A DNA stretch of 64,000 nt from Tomocerus qinae (lineage: Eukaryota; Arthropoda; Collembola; Entomobryomorpha; Tomoceridae), in contig CM034547.1 in assembly GCA_020055645.1 (NCBI GenBank), forward strand, positions 61,415,884 through 61,479,883, in the 5' to 3' direction. Made by a program: the position numbers and the translations under genes. Positions within the stretch are counted from its first letter, which is position 1. Every line of letters starts with the position of its first letter. This document shows positions 26,806-41,896 of the stretch, in pieces. The notes below the pieces were generated by a model. That model did no database searches. It had not been told where the DNA came from and worked only from the letters and a program-made list of their open reading frames with translations.

Positions 26806-29210
26806 ATGAGTCCCAAAATTTCTCTCGATTCTCTTATTGATTCACTTTTGCAAGGTAATATATTAAAAATGTTTTTATTTAGTTAGTCATTGTTTTTTCC
26901 AGCTTTCATTAAATGCAATTTAAATATTTGCATATTTTGCAGAGGCTAGTCAAGAATTCCAGGAGACCGTTGGATTAAAATGGGAATGGGACCATTACAA
27001 TAGAATTTATGATATACTAAGTAAAATCCGAGAAAAGGAATCGGGTCGTGACGGTTCTGATGTAGGAACAGATGAAGAGGAGCAACAGAGAAGATCAAAA
27101 AACTGTCCAGCTTTTATAAAATGGTTAGAAGACAACGGGGCCGAGCTAAAGAAAGTGAATATTACGAACACCGGAATAACAGGGTTTGGTTTGAAAACGA
27201 ATGTACCTTTAAAAGCGGGTGAACTAGTTTTTACAGTACCTAAAAGTATTATCCTTACATCCGAGAAAGCCCGGGAGTCTAAAATTAGTGAGTGACCCTA
27301 CAAACAACTTTCCAAAGACCTATGAAATAATATCTTTTCCACACACATATTCATAATAGAAAAACCTCAATTCTTAATCGTGCATGTTTACTTACAGAAC
27401 TCCTTGTTGAAAAGGACCCACTCCTGAGTGTAATGGAAAATGTATTGCTCGCAATTTTTCTCGTTTATGAAAGATTTGTTAATTTTGATAATTCTTTTTG
27501 GAAGCATTACCTCTCAGTCCTTCCCTCTACCTTTGACACCATTCTATATTTCACAAAGGAAGAAATTACGCTTTTGAAACAGTCTCCAAAAGCCTTTCGT
27601 GAGTACCTTACGAATGAATTGAATATGCCTTCGTCATCGTGCTATCTTTAGCTGTATCTGACTGAATTTTGTGAAATCGTGAATGCATGGCATATATACA
27701 CTAATTTACTTTAGCCCTTTTCTTTAGCTGGCTAATCAATTCTTTTAAATGATTTTCGCTTTCCCTTCCTTTTGTGGGCGGGTTCTATGTAATGTTAATT
27801 AACAATTTTGCCCGAGATTCTGTGTATCCTTTCGATTAAAAATGTGAACACAAAATTGCTAATTGTGAGCTTAACTGTGTTAATTTACCTACGGTTAATG
27901 TGTCAGAGTTCAGAATGTAAACGATGTAAACACTTGGCTTTGTTTTTTATTTGTAAAATACTGCTTCTTGCTTTTGCTTTCACCGTAATTTTGAAGGAAA
28001 TATAATAATTTGTCACTAAACTTGTCAATGGTTACTTCTAATAGGTGAGTCACTCAGGATGTATCGTCATGTTGCGCGTCAATATGCATATTTTCATACT
28101 AAATTCAGGGTAACAATATTTTCATTGTTAAACATATTCTTTTACGCTGTAAACCAGACAATTCGGGAATGCATTTTAAAAATAATATCTAATTTCTCTT
28201 TAGAAAGCTACCGACTCTGCCAGTAGACTTTTAAGAACTTGTTTTACATACAGTAGATATGTGTAAGTAGTTTTCTTAATTTGGAAATCTAAAAGTCTTT
28301 GATAATATTTGGTCTGATTGACGAAGGTCTAATTCTTCACTTAATATTTGCATAGTTGGGGAGTATCTGCAGTTACAACAAGGATTAATCATTTGCCAAG
28401 CTTAAGTGATAATGAAGAAGACGAGGGGAGAGTTCTTAGTCTAATACCACTGTGGGACCTAAGCAATCATGAAGAAAACTCAGAATTGTCAACGGATTAC
28501 AATGAAGAAGATAATGTTTTAACTTGCTATGCTAGCCACGATTTTGATGAAGATACCGAATTCAAAATTTACTATGGGCGTCGGTCATCAGTAGATTTTC
28601 TTGTTCATAATGGATTTGTTCCTGAAAGCTACAAAGATGATTCCTACTGTCTGGAACTTGGTGTCAGTATTAATGATCCCAATTACTTTCGAAAGAAAGC
28701 CATACTTTCTCATCTTGGCCTTCAGTGTCAGTCCACTTTTAACGTAAAACCCGATCGGTTGATGTGTGTCAAGAATCTGTTTACTTTTTTACGAGTATTT
28801 CAAGCAGACAAAGGTAAGACAATATTGTATATGCATTTTAAAACACAAGGATGTCATTAAATTTTGTAGTCGTATTTTGATGCAATTTGTAAACATTTTT
28901 AATAGATGTTCTCGACAAAATTGAAATTGAAGAAAATCTGGAGGATTTGGAATTTTTAAGTACGCCAAACGAAGAAACGTGGAAATTTCTCGCAACCCGC
29001 TTTTCAATACTTCACAAATTCACTGAAAACTCAACAAATGCCGCTTTGAAAACCATTTACTCCAACGGTACAGATTTAAGCCATGATCATCTTTCAAGAG
29101 GTGCTAAAATGTTGTTACAGCTCCTGAAAAATGAGCTAAAGGTTTTAGAAATGCTGATATATTGCTCAAATGACCATTTGAAGCAGTGTACAACAGCCAA
29201 AAGCCAATAA
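26806..29210 (+). CDS. SETD3: SETD3, actin-histidine N-methyltransferase
   Basis: Transfers a methyl group from SAM to His73 of actin in the cytoplasm (known for the family). Exons: 26806-26854, 26943-27287, 27398-27598, 28045-28109, 28204-28262, 28356-28813, 28906-29210. All introns are GT-AG and the phases agree, giving 493 aa. Seen: the N-terminal block CPAFIKWLEDNGAELKKVN; the split SET domain, with TRINHLP (residues 248-254), PLWDLSNH (271-278, the SAM-contacting Asn-His) and IYYGRRS (311-317, the catalytic-tyrosine motif); and the C-terminal Rubisco LSMT substrate-binding region. Two small exons (65 and 59 nt) encode RMYRHVARQYAYF and the segment before WGVSAV, aligning with human FSQYKNTARQYAYF and WAVSSV. 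The roughly 100-residue disordered tail of human SETD3 (594 aa) is absent. Convergent with Sgf11. An AATAAA at 29735 is a plausible poly(A) signal. Confidence 0.95.
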
Positions 29211-31236
29211 TTTATGGGCTACGTATTCAAGTCAACAATAGTTTTAGGCATTAACTGTTTTTAATGTGCTTCTTTAAATGATGTGTGACACATGTAGAGT
29301 ACAAAAGACTAATTATACCAATATTAAAATAATAATTACATTTTCATATTATTAACTAATCTACTTGTTTCTAGACTAGCTCTATATGCGTATAATTAAT
29401 AGTTTACATATAGATACAGAGTGAAAAATAATTAATTACCATTACGTACCAGAACATGAATGTACTGATTATGACTTGTAAAAGTCTTAGGTAGTTTCGG
29501 AAGGTGTAATTTGTTAAAACGTTAGTTTTAGATATGTGTTTAGCTTACTTAACATTGCCAGTTGTCTTGTCTTCTGAAACTTAACATTCTTAACAAACTA
29601 AACAAATAACATTATATCTTGTGGAGTATATTATTGCTACTTTTAAGTATTATAACATTTGCATTTTCCTTGGCCATTTACATTTAGAAAATGCCATCAA
29701 ATGTAAACCGCATATAATGTTGCTTTTTGCCGGAAATAAAGAAACAAAGATATCAAGTACAACTTACCTTTGAAGCTTATTTTGATATTATCATTATCGT
29801 TATCTGACAATTATCATCATCAGCTTAAATAAGTATTGTTCCAATTATTTTTGTCTGCACTTTTGAAAAACAATGATATGGAAGTTAGGCCAAAGTCTTA
29901 GTATCAGTCCACGATTCAGTAGGGGTAGTTAAGGACATTGTTCAGGATTTCACGTAACAGGTACACGCAAAATAACCAAAAGCAAACTATATTGTTCCCG
30001 AATTTAAAAAATTAGATTTTGTAGTTAACTAACTTTTCACGCTTAGTAAACGCTTGCCTTATTGAAACTTGAGACTTTTAAACGATATTTATTAGTCGTA
30101 CGTAGGTACAAATGTTACCTAAATGATTTGGCTTTAATTGGACTTCTTGACTCAACAGTTTTCTGAGTGTACACTTTCACCATAATTCGTACGTAAAATC
30201 CCTTAAAATTTGCGATTCGTCCAATATTTCAGTTTTTTCGAGAAAATATTTAGTCAAATTTCATTTAATAAGTGTACTTGAAATAAGAAATCTTTAAGAA
30301 ATTACAACGATGTTCTTCACGTTCACGTTTTCAGTAGATGTGTAACTGTATACTAGTATAAGTGTAAGTTCAGCGTAAGCGTAAGTGCCTATTTATAACA
30401 ACTATACTTAGATTACTTACATTATTCTATTCACTCTTATGTACCGCTGAATGTACTTAAACCAGATAAATTACGCAACATAAATAGGTAGTGGTGTGGT
30501 AGGTTTATTCTGTTTATTTAGGTGCATTTATTAAACGACACAGACAGTGAGACAAGGAGACAGGTGCAAAATGTGTCGTTTGTTTGTTTCACGGATAGTT
30601 CTTGGATACCTATGTGAAAGACAACTTGGAGATCTCCCGCTCTACAATTTGAAGTCTAGATAGACAGCTGCCTTCATCATACGCCGGTTTATGTGCTATA
30701 GATTTAAGATTTAGATGAAAGATGCAATGCAAAAAGATGGTACGGGTACGGTATACTAAATAGTATGAAATGTATATATAGTAAATGGTATATATATTTA
30801 TACTATTTAAGTGTAAATTATCCTATGCAAGTTGCAAACTGTATTAGGAAAGCTGAAGCCACAGTACTGTCGGGTTTCAAGAGAAGCTACATCACATAGT
30901 GACACAGTAGTTACGGAAAGTACTACTACAAAAATTTGGCCAATGCTATCGTCACAATAAGAAATGCAACTCCGACAGAAAAGCCAAAACTGTACAAAAT
31001 ATAAGGAATTAAAACTTGCTGAGAATTTACTTCTCCGGCTTTTATTAGAAACTCTGAATAATTTATTGGGAATGTTCACCAACAATAATGGTACTAAGAT
31101 TACATTAAAATGAGTATTTTGCCAGCATGTAGGCTTATAGGTAGGTTAGATAGGACTATACGAAGCGAACTATATGCCAAAATGTTCACGCATGATGACA
31201 AACCTATAGTCACTTATAAACTTTCAAGAATTTCGG
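29211..31236. other. Convergent intergenic spacer SETD3 / Sgf11
   Basis: About 2 kb holding the 3' UTRs of SETD3 (plus, poly(A) signal candidate 29735-29740) and Sgf11 (minus, TTTATT at 31041-31046, which is AATAAA on the coding strand). No coding sequence recognised. Confidence 0.5.
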
Positions 31237-32402
31237 CTACTGCGATGATGAGACATCATCCCCTTCCATTATAATTGGCATATCAATTAATGAAAATGTC
31301 GGTAGTTCTGAGACAGAAGGTGATGCCCCTCGTTTAGTTCGTACCGCAGCCTCGGCTTTAAGTCTCTGCAGAGCACTTTTTCTGAAATAGAGAAATAATT
31401 TTTCTTAATGGCAACTTTTACGTGGAACATAAGAAGCGGAAATTGTGGGAATCATACTCCTAAAAGGATTTTACATTTAGTTTGGGTTTTGTGAGCTCAA
31501 TTTGGATATAGGATCTACTTTTAGGGTCCTTGTTCCTATAAATGTGTCTCTTTTTGGAGCTCCTTTTTAGGAATCGTTACAAAATATCGTTGCAAAACGA
31601 TATATGCATCTTTGAATACACATACATATTAGTAGGACAACTTATTACATAAATGCTAAACTAACACAGTCGCACTTACTTTTTTGGGGCAGCTTTTTCT
31701 GTTTTTTTAGTTTTCTTCTTCCTATCCATCGTCCATTCTTCGTCATCTTCGTCATCTTCAAATGTTTCTTCTTCAGATCCCAAATCACCATTTATCTGAA
31801 TTTATTCAAAATGATAGTGTTATATGTACTAAAGAACTTTGCTAAATGGTGGGCTAAATCTAAAATGTTTACATAAATACCTGAGAACTAGAACTCGCAT
31901 TTTGTCCAGATCCCTTATTTCCATCAAAAGAGCCTGAGTTGTTGCTTGTGCTAGAAGCTGCTAATCGTCTACTGGCAATCCTGGAACTATTCCGACCCAT
32001 ACCCATACATTTTTCCAAATGCGGTGCAAAGCGAACAGCTGCTAAAGTTCTGTTACATTTTGGACATTCACATTCGAAATTGTATTTTTTGGTAAGTGGC
32101 TGTCCGAATATATCAACACCAGGAGCATCAACAATCTGAAATTCCGGTGTTACAGTGACATCAGCAAAAACTCCTAAAGCTTCCAGCTCTCCCCACCTTA
32201 ACTGTCTTCCTACTTCTCTTCCAATATAAAATATTTCTTCATCAATAAAGAGATCAACGAATTCTCGGACAGCTGCTTCCAACACATCCTGTAATTCATA
32301 AAAGGACTGATATAATGTCTGCCTTACAAGATATTGAATATTTTCAGCTTATCTTGTCTCATAATCATGAAAACATACTTGATGAACTTTGAGTTTCTCC
32401 AT
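31237..32402 (-). CDS. Sgf11: SAGA-associated factor 11 (ATXN7L3 homolog)
   Basis: Subunit of the SAGA deubiquitination module. Its N-terminal helix docks on the Ubp8/USP22 catalytic subunit and its zinc finger contacts the nucleosome (known for the family). Exons, 5' to 3' on the minus strand: 32402-32379, 32288-31881, 31795-31680, 31381-31237; 230 aa. Seen: an amphipathic N-terminus (EAAVREFVDLFIDEEIFY); the linker DAPGVDIFGQPL, very like human ATXN7L3; and a Sgf11 zinc finger with C83, C86, H98 and C102 in CPKCNRTLAAVRFAPHLEKC, followed by MGMGRNSSRIASRR. After that come a Ser/Asn-rich stretch, an acidic patch (EEETFEDDEDDEEW) and a lysine-rich segment. The first exon encodes only eight residues; its ATG (MEKLKVHQ) was chosen because it is the one that splices in phase. 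No SCA7 domain is present, unlike vertebrate ATXN7L3. Confidence 0.94.
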
Positions 32403-33805
32403 TCTCGCCCATAAAAATTTTGGTTCTCGGTGAAAGTAAATGACCAAGGGGAGTAGCTTAGTACCTAAGAGAGTTTCATTGTATTGTCCTAAAATGTAAA
32501 ATGCTCGGATTTCAAAACAACTTTAATTAAACTGTATAAACCATAAGTGCTAAGAATGTCCTTAAGATATGTAAATGTAGCTGATTTTATATGTTTAAGG
32601 TATGTACAATAGAGAAAGTAACTTTCACTTCTTCTTTTACCGTCGTAAAATGACGGTATTTAGCATGAATTGACAATGACAAGTACACTATTACATTGAG
32701 GCATTTTTCATTTCTTCTCACAAGCAGAGAGATTGTTTTTCTTTCTTTACTTTTTTTCTGCAACTGTTTATGTTTTAGTTAGCTGAAGAAAGCAACAGAA
32801 GGGGAGTGAAAATGGAGGTGAAAATTGCTGATTCACAGCCGCAAAATATCAATGCTATTTTGAGTGATCTACGACAAAATCGATTAAGGTGACAAAAGTG
32901 ATTTTGTGTAGTGCAGAGCAGAGTGCAGAGTGCACATGATTTAAACAGAAATGCACATGAATGACACAATCTGTTAAAATTATATTTTCCCACATTAAGC
33001 TCTTATTATTATACAGGGTATTTCGTATAAAATCACAGCTAAAGACATATAGGTAAACTTTTTTATTTTTTCCAATAATTCAATTATTTAGAAATATATT
33101 ACTTTAGAAGCAATGTCATACTACTTTATAAGAACCATTATCAACGTATGCCACTAGAGGCATTCAGATTTCAATCCAAAAAGTTTGCTCGTGTCTAAAA
33201 ATGCCTATGTAAATGCATTACCCGTTTTTGTTAGTTTTGGTTCTTTATAAAGCAACTTCTTCTCATTAATGAAATTTTCGCCTGCTCTCAAATCGCGACT
33301 ACGAACCACTCAAGATGTTATAAAATGGTTGGGTTGTAAAATTAAAATTATATTTGATTATTATTATTATTATTATTATTTATTATGCATTCGTTTCTGC
33401 TAAAGACAAGATTTTCCTGTGGCCCTGTACAACAGCAACAAGCGTTTTATAAAAAACATAGTCAGTCTAAAAACAGGATTGGACGCTCGATGGTTCAAAT
33501 GTGCATTGGAATTCTTATTCATCATTCGCTTTACAACAAACTGCAAGTCATTTACCGCTGTGTCAGGTCTGGCTCTCTGTGCAGTTCATTTGCACAATTT
33601 GCAGAGTCAAAGTCGTATCGTATATCTGTCTGTAAAATTCAATTTCAGTTTGGAACAATAATTAATTTGTTAATTTATTTTGATATCCTTTTCTCAACCA
33701 ATTTAGCTGCAGCTCGAGCTGGTCTTGTTTAAACAGGCAATAATTGTTGGACATTCGACACTTTTACGTTGACATACGCGTAGTGTTTTATCTTGGTATA
33801 AAAAA
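32403..33805. promoter_or_regulatory. Divergent intergenic region between Sgf11 and PSMC1
   Basis: About 1.4 kb separates the Sgf11 (minus) and PSMC1 (plus) start codons, so the promoters of both must lie here, possibly as separate units. I see no defined core-promoter motif. A perfect ATT microsatellite at 33355-33384 is the only clear structure. The open frames around 33.4-33.7 kb have no homology I recognise. Confidence 0.45.
33355..33384. repeat. (ATT)n microsatellite
   Basis: A run of eight or more ATT/TTA triplets with one slip near the end. Likely polymorphic; no function inferred. Confidence 0.9.
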
Positions 33806-36875
<3,070 letters not shown>

Positions 36876-36997
36876 ACAATCTTCATAATTAATGCATTAT
36901 GTTGTAACTAACATTGGCGGATCTTATACAATAGCTAACGTACGTAATATTAAACATTTTTGTACATAAAGTGCAATTTAAATAATTTATCAAAATT

Positions 36998-37003
36998 AAT
37001 AAA
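36998..37003 (+). terminator. Poly(A) signal candidate of PSMC1
   Basis: AATAAA 123 bases after the PSMC1 stop codon and just short of the convergent glycosidase stop. Position and sequence fit a cleavage/polyadenylation signal; usage is inferred. Confidence 0.55.
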
Positions 37004-37118
37004 ATTATAGTATGTGTTTCTTCAAGATTTTGAGAAAATAATCTGTTTCTATTTAATTCACTCTTATCTTCAGTATTCATTTATATTATGTGTACATCAT
37101 GCTTGGTTTTTTAATGAA

Positions 37119-40100
37119 TTAGCTAATGATAGTAATTTTATCCATCTCAACAAAGTTGTTGGCATGCTGGAAGATAAGTACATTATTTCCTCTTAGAAGT
37201 GGAGCTCTAATAGTGACGTAATTGTCGGGACTAAACTGACCCCAGTTTCCAGTAACAGGAAAAGAAGGGGTCAACGAATTGATGTTGTTGACTTTCACAC
37301 TCATAGTCGCATCGCTGTTTCCTCCATTGGCATAATACACTCTAATTTCGTATTCTCCAGCACTTTCTGCCCAAACTCCAGTGAACTCAACAAAAGCTCC
37401 GTCGTTGTCAATTTGGCCGACATAGGATTCACCAGAGGCTGAACCCGTTTCCCTGATATTGGCATCTCGCAGGAATCCATCTTCAGCTTCATAGTTACCA
37501 CTTTCGATTTGAGGCCAAGGAGCCCATATCTCTAATTCTGTAAGGCCAATGAAATGGTTGTTGGCTTCATCCCTGGTGAACACAATTCGTAACTTTTGTG
37601 TTCTGACTGGGGTGAATTCGACAATGTTGATGTCATTGGGAATACATGCCGCAGGTTTGGAAATTTGATTCTGAACAGGCACCCAGTTTCCTCCACTTTC
37701 CACTTCGACCACAATCGACTTGAAACAATCTAGCGATTTCAATTTTTAACAGATATTATTATAGAAATAAGTTATAAAGGATTAATGAAAGGATTAATTT
37801 AATGCCGACGTACCAACTTGGCCTTCTCCAGTGGCAACATCAGAATAGACATAGAGTTTCATTTGACTGACAGTTCTAGATCTTCCAGGTCCAAAATCTA
37901 CTGAGAACCAATCCGTAGGGTTCCGAGAGTCGAAATTAGTCCATCGGTTAGTGGGAATATGGTCATAAAATATTCTTCCATCAACGACGTGCCAAACACT
38001 TGCATCGATGCTGGTGAAACTTGCATCCACCATAGGATATCCAAACCCGTTGACATTCGCAGCGTAATTTTCCATTTTATTTGCTCCATCGTAATTTGGA
38101 TACTTGATTGGACTTGGAACTGCTACTTGCATTGGACCAACTTCGTCTTGTCGTGCAACAGATTGACCATTAACAAAGATTTGCATTCCGCTGCCAGCTT
38201 GATAACGACTTCCATCGCGGTCATAGAGTACTGTCACATTGTGTCCGTGGTAAGGAATGTTTTCAGCAATAAAATAATTCCAATTTGGCAATACAATCGG
38301 ATTAACTCGGAAAACATCTTCTGACTGAGGCTCAATCCCAATGAGATCCCCAAGAACGTTATCGGTGTAAGTTGAGTGCGCGTAGTGTTCAGAATGGTTG
38401 CTAAAATAAACATAATTTTTAGCCTATTAGCAATCACATTCCTTTCACCTTCAGTGGACGTACATAGTACATATTATGAGTGAGCTTAACTTTTCCTGCA
38501 TTGCGTAAGGTTCTGAATAACCTTGAATTAATTATACCTTATCAATCCCTAACTTTCACCACAACGTTTACCACCTAAAATTTCATTGATGGAAAGAACT
38601 ATTTAAAGAAATAGAAAGTTTATTATGTGGTTTTACCTCAACGAGGTTTTAACTAGTGTAATAGTTAACTCAAGGTACGAGGCAAGGTGAGAAGTAGAAA
38701 ATTCAATGCTTAAGGATTCATGGTGTGATGAAATTTATAACGACCAACAAAAATGAATTATTGTTTTCCCTTTTAGAAAATAATTAGGCATGTGCTTACA
38801 AGCCGTCACAAACCCATAACTTTCTATTGGGAGAATGGCATTCTGCGACGTATGGTTTTCCATTTTTGTACTGTGTTTCAGCGTATTTATGCAAAAGCCC
38901 AACAAAGCTCTGAACATTTGCAAAAGCTGTTATTCCGTAATCCCTGACTTGGCTAGCTAATGAATTGAGAGTGAATCCTGTAGAGTAAGGCCAAGAGTTT
39001 CCATTCCTGCAAAGGATACACACTTTTATGAAATTCATTGAATTGCACCAGTGCACCACCCATACACTCTATGTATTTACTATATGATATATCTTTCAAG
39101 ACAATCTTCTTAAAAATTGTACAAGGGATTACTTTCTTTCAATTTCAACAAATAGTAGTTGTATTACTTAGAGGAAACTTACCACCAGCAACATTGAGCT
39201 GTCTGATTTCCGTCGTACCAAGGACTTCTTACTTCACATGTTGTAGGTCCATACGAGGTACCGAACCCTTCGTTTTCAAAAAGTTCTTGCCACGCTTCTT
39301 CATACTTTCTGTCTCCATCTGGAACTCCGTATCTCCATGGAACAAATCCGACTTCCTCACGGGTGTCCAAAAGATCATTATTTGGGTTATCCTCCCTGAG
39401 AAACAAGGCTGTATTGAGGGGGGGGCATTGGGGGCAAATGCCCCCCCGAAATCCAAGAAAAGGGGAAATTTTTTCTCAAAATACCAAAAAATTTCGCGCT
39501 TCGCGCGATTTTATGTAATTTTTAGGGTATTTTTGACTCATTTTAGACAAAATAAGCAAAAATTTTTCGCGCTTCGCGCGATTATGCCTAATATATATTG
39601 TCCTATGATATCATTGCCCCCTCCGAAATCGACTTCTAAATACGGTACTGCTGAGAAATAAAATCATACTCTCTGAAACGTTTAAATGTAAACGGAAATT
39701 ACAACGAGTAATATCACCTAAACGAAATATTTTTGTTTAATATATTAATCCCAATGAAAAATCTGTTTCCTCGACTTTAAATTGGTAATTTCGTAGTAAC
39801 AGTTTAGATTATAATTTAGGATGACTACCTGTACATATGGTAGAAGAATTTTCTATCGTTATCCCAAAGATGAGTAAGAATGGAACTTCTCAAAGCGTTT
39901 GCTCTTCGGAGGAATTCCTCCGCTGTCGCAGCATCTCCGTTAAGTTTGGCGATTTCAGAAATAGCTACAGCATTTGCATACATTTCAGAATTGAAACTTG
40001 GTCTGTATCCTAGTCCTCCATGGTAGGGATCGTCAGTCTGTTCCGAACTTGCAGAATGTTCCATTGCATCGTCGTGAGGAGAGATGAAGTACATTCCCAA

Positions 40101-40694
40101 CTCGGGTTCAAAGCGATCGTTCCACCCATTAAAGTTGTTTACGAGACCTGGCTGTTGAGATTTGATGAAATCCAAGTCACCATTAACAAGAAAAGCTTTA
40201 TATGCAGCATCCGCTATCCATTCGGAGTATTGTTGGGCAGCTCCTCCTTCTCTTGACCAAAAGTTGATATAATCCTAAATGGTAAATACATTCAAATCTC
40301 TGCAAGTGAATTGAAGAAAAATCGTGTTAAGTTGACTAACCTGAACATATCTTGTATTTCTCAGCCATCTCGCTTCGTAAATGTGATGTCCAGCTGCTGC
40401 ATTGATTGTATCAAACTTCTGAGAATAACCAACTTTATGTACAAATTCGGTGACAATGTACCCAGCTCCTGGAACGGTGTAGCGTAAATGACGCTTCAGG
40501 GATGACCATCGGTAGTAGTATACCTCTTCGATTTCCCTGTCAGGAACTTCGAGAAATGGAATATTGTCTTTAAACCATTGCGGTTCAAAGAAATTCCCCA
40601 ATTTGCTGTCTTTATTCACAAAATTGGTTTCTTGCCCATTTACATGAGACACAGCTATGAAAATTAATATCGTTATAAAAATGTTGGCCCCCAT
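37119..40694 (-). CDS. Secreted MGH1-like glycoside hydrolase with F5/8C and CBM6-like domains
   Basis: Exons on the minus strand: 40694-40341, 40274-39829, 39395-39183, 39006-38800, 38400-37814, 37729-37119. All junctions are GT-AG and in phase, giving 805 aa. Seen: a signal peptide (MGANIFITILIFIAVSHVNG); a six-hairpin (alpha/alpha) catalytic region, about residues 30-430, with AGHHIYEARWLRNTRYV, HDDAMEHS (186-191, plausible acid residues), GFVPWRYGVPD, CCWWNGNSWPYSTG and NHSEHYAHSTYTDN; a short beta region; an F5/8 type C (discoidin) domain, about 508-672; and a CBM6/35-like domain starting YEAEDGFLRDANI, about 677-805. The fold matches the MGH1-like family of bacterial and fungal enzymes acting on alpha-linked sugars; the substrate is unknown. 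Role: probably an extracellular or gut polysaccharide-degrading enzyme (inference). Intron 2 contains a transposon remnant. Horizontal acquisition is suspected because the architecture is microbial, while the introns and flanking genes are animal. Confidence 0.88.
39405..39655. repeat. GC-hairpin repeat in glycosidase intron 2
   Basis: About 240 bp related, in reverse orientation, to the interior of the hAT-like element at 18.83-19.03 kb. Shared features are GTATTGAGGGGGG, a G-run/C-run pair, two CGCGCTTCGCGCGA palindromes separated by AT-rich DNA, and GAAATCGACTTCTAAATA at the far end. It lies wholly within the intron (39396-39828) and ends roughly ten bases from the acceptor of exon 3. I found no clean target duplication, so the exact limits are uncertain. 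Confidence 0.75.
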
Positions 40695-41896
40695 TGTGTC
40701 GTCCTGCCTTTGATAAATGTAGTTTAATCCAAATTCAAGCAATTATTGCTTCCATGCAATATAGAAGCGGTATGACAAACTAAATAATAATCTTGAGAAG
40801 GAAAGTGTTACTTTTAAAAGGAATATATAGTATATCATGAATTGATAGATTTATGCAATGCTACAGTTTTCATTTTACTGAACTTATCATACCATTTAGT
40901 CTAAAGTGTTATGTCATAGATAATGAGAAGCCCGATGTACATTATGGAAGTTACATCTGCTGTGCTACACATTTATTCGAGCAAACTTGTAATTTGTAAT
41001 TAATGTAGATAACCTACTGTTTGTGACATTTAACTTCGTTTTATTTGTCACACCTCATATGCAAACATTTTCCCCTTCTAAACTATCTATGACAGGTAAT
41101 AAATCAAAAGCAAGCTCTCGAGACATGCACATGGAGAAAGGACTTCGGTTCCAACCCATCATTGGATACTCCAACCAACGCTAATGAGTGATACTTGTTC
41201 ATTTATATGAATGACATGAAAATAATATTATGGTTCATGCCTTTTGTTTGATATGTAATCAGGGAAGGTGTTTTTAAAATTATAAAAGTTGATCATGATT
41301 ATTAATTCATCATTTGCAACCCAATCTGACTTCGGTACTTGGTAATTTATTCCACATAGATTATATAGCTAACTAAAGTGTTACACATTTTTAGATAAAG
41401 ATAGCAATCCACTTAATCCACTAACCCTCTCTGTCAATACAAGTGCCACAACACTTCTGTTTTCGCACATGCTTATTTATTCTGTAATAACCATTTAAAG
41501 CTAGTGCAACTATCTATTCGAATTAAAACTGTTTAGCGTTGTACGTGCAGATTATAATTTATCTTATCCTTACACAAAACAGCTTTGGAAATGGGTCGTT
41601 CTACTAAATTGCAATAATTAATGTCTCGTTAAATCTGTACACAAGGATTCTATTCTACACTACTTTACACAGTTATGAAAATTATGAATGCATAATAATA
41701 ATATTGTTTTCTGGATTCAACTCAACTTAGATCAAATATATGGATCGATTCCGATTTTTATTCTCTGAAAAGAAAATAATTTTTTATTTCGCTGTCATAC
41801 TGGACATTTATTAGCATTTTTTAGTAGTGTAGTAATTTTTCTGAACTTATCATTAACATACTTATTATTATCAGTAACAAATTAAACATAACTACA
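40695..41896. other. Spacer between the glycosidase and IFT70
   Basis: About 1.2 kb containing the glycosidase 5' region and the IFT70 3' UTR, both on the minus strand. TTTATT at 41757-41762 (AATAAA on the coding strand) is a candidate IFT70 poly(A) signal. No other feature recognised. Confidence 0.5.

Noticed and set aside
33385..33732. Overlapping 80- and 115-residue frames upstream of PSMC1
   Set aside because: Two frames of the same strand overlap, neither shows homology or domain features, and the region is the divergent promoter zone.
37119..40694. Bacterial contamination as the source of the glycosidase
   Set aside because: Five GT-AG introns in correct phase, AT-rich composition like the neighbours, and animal genes on both sides without any break.
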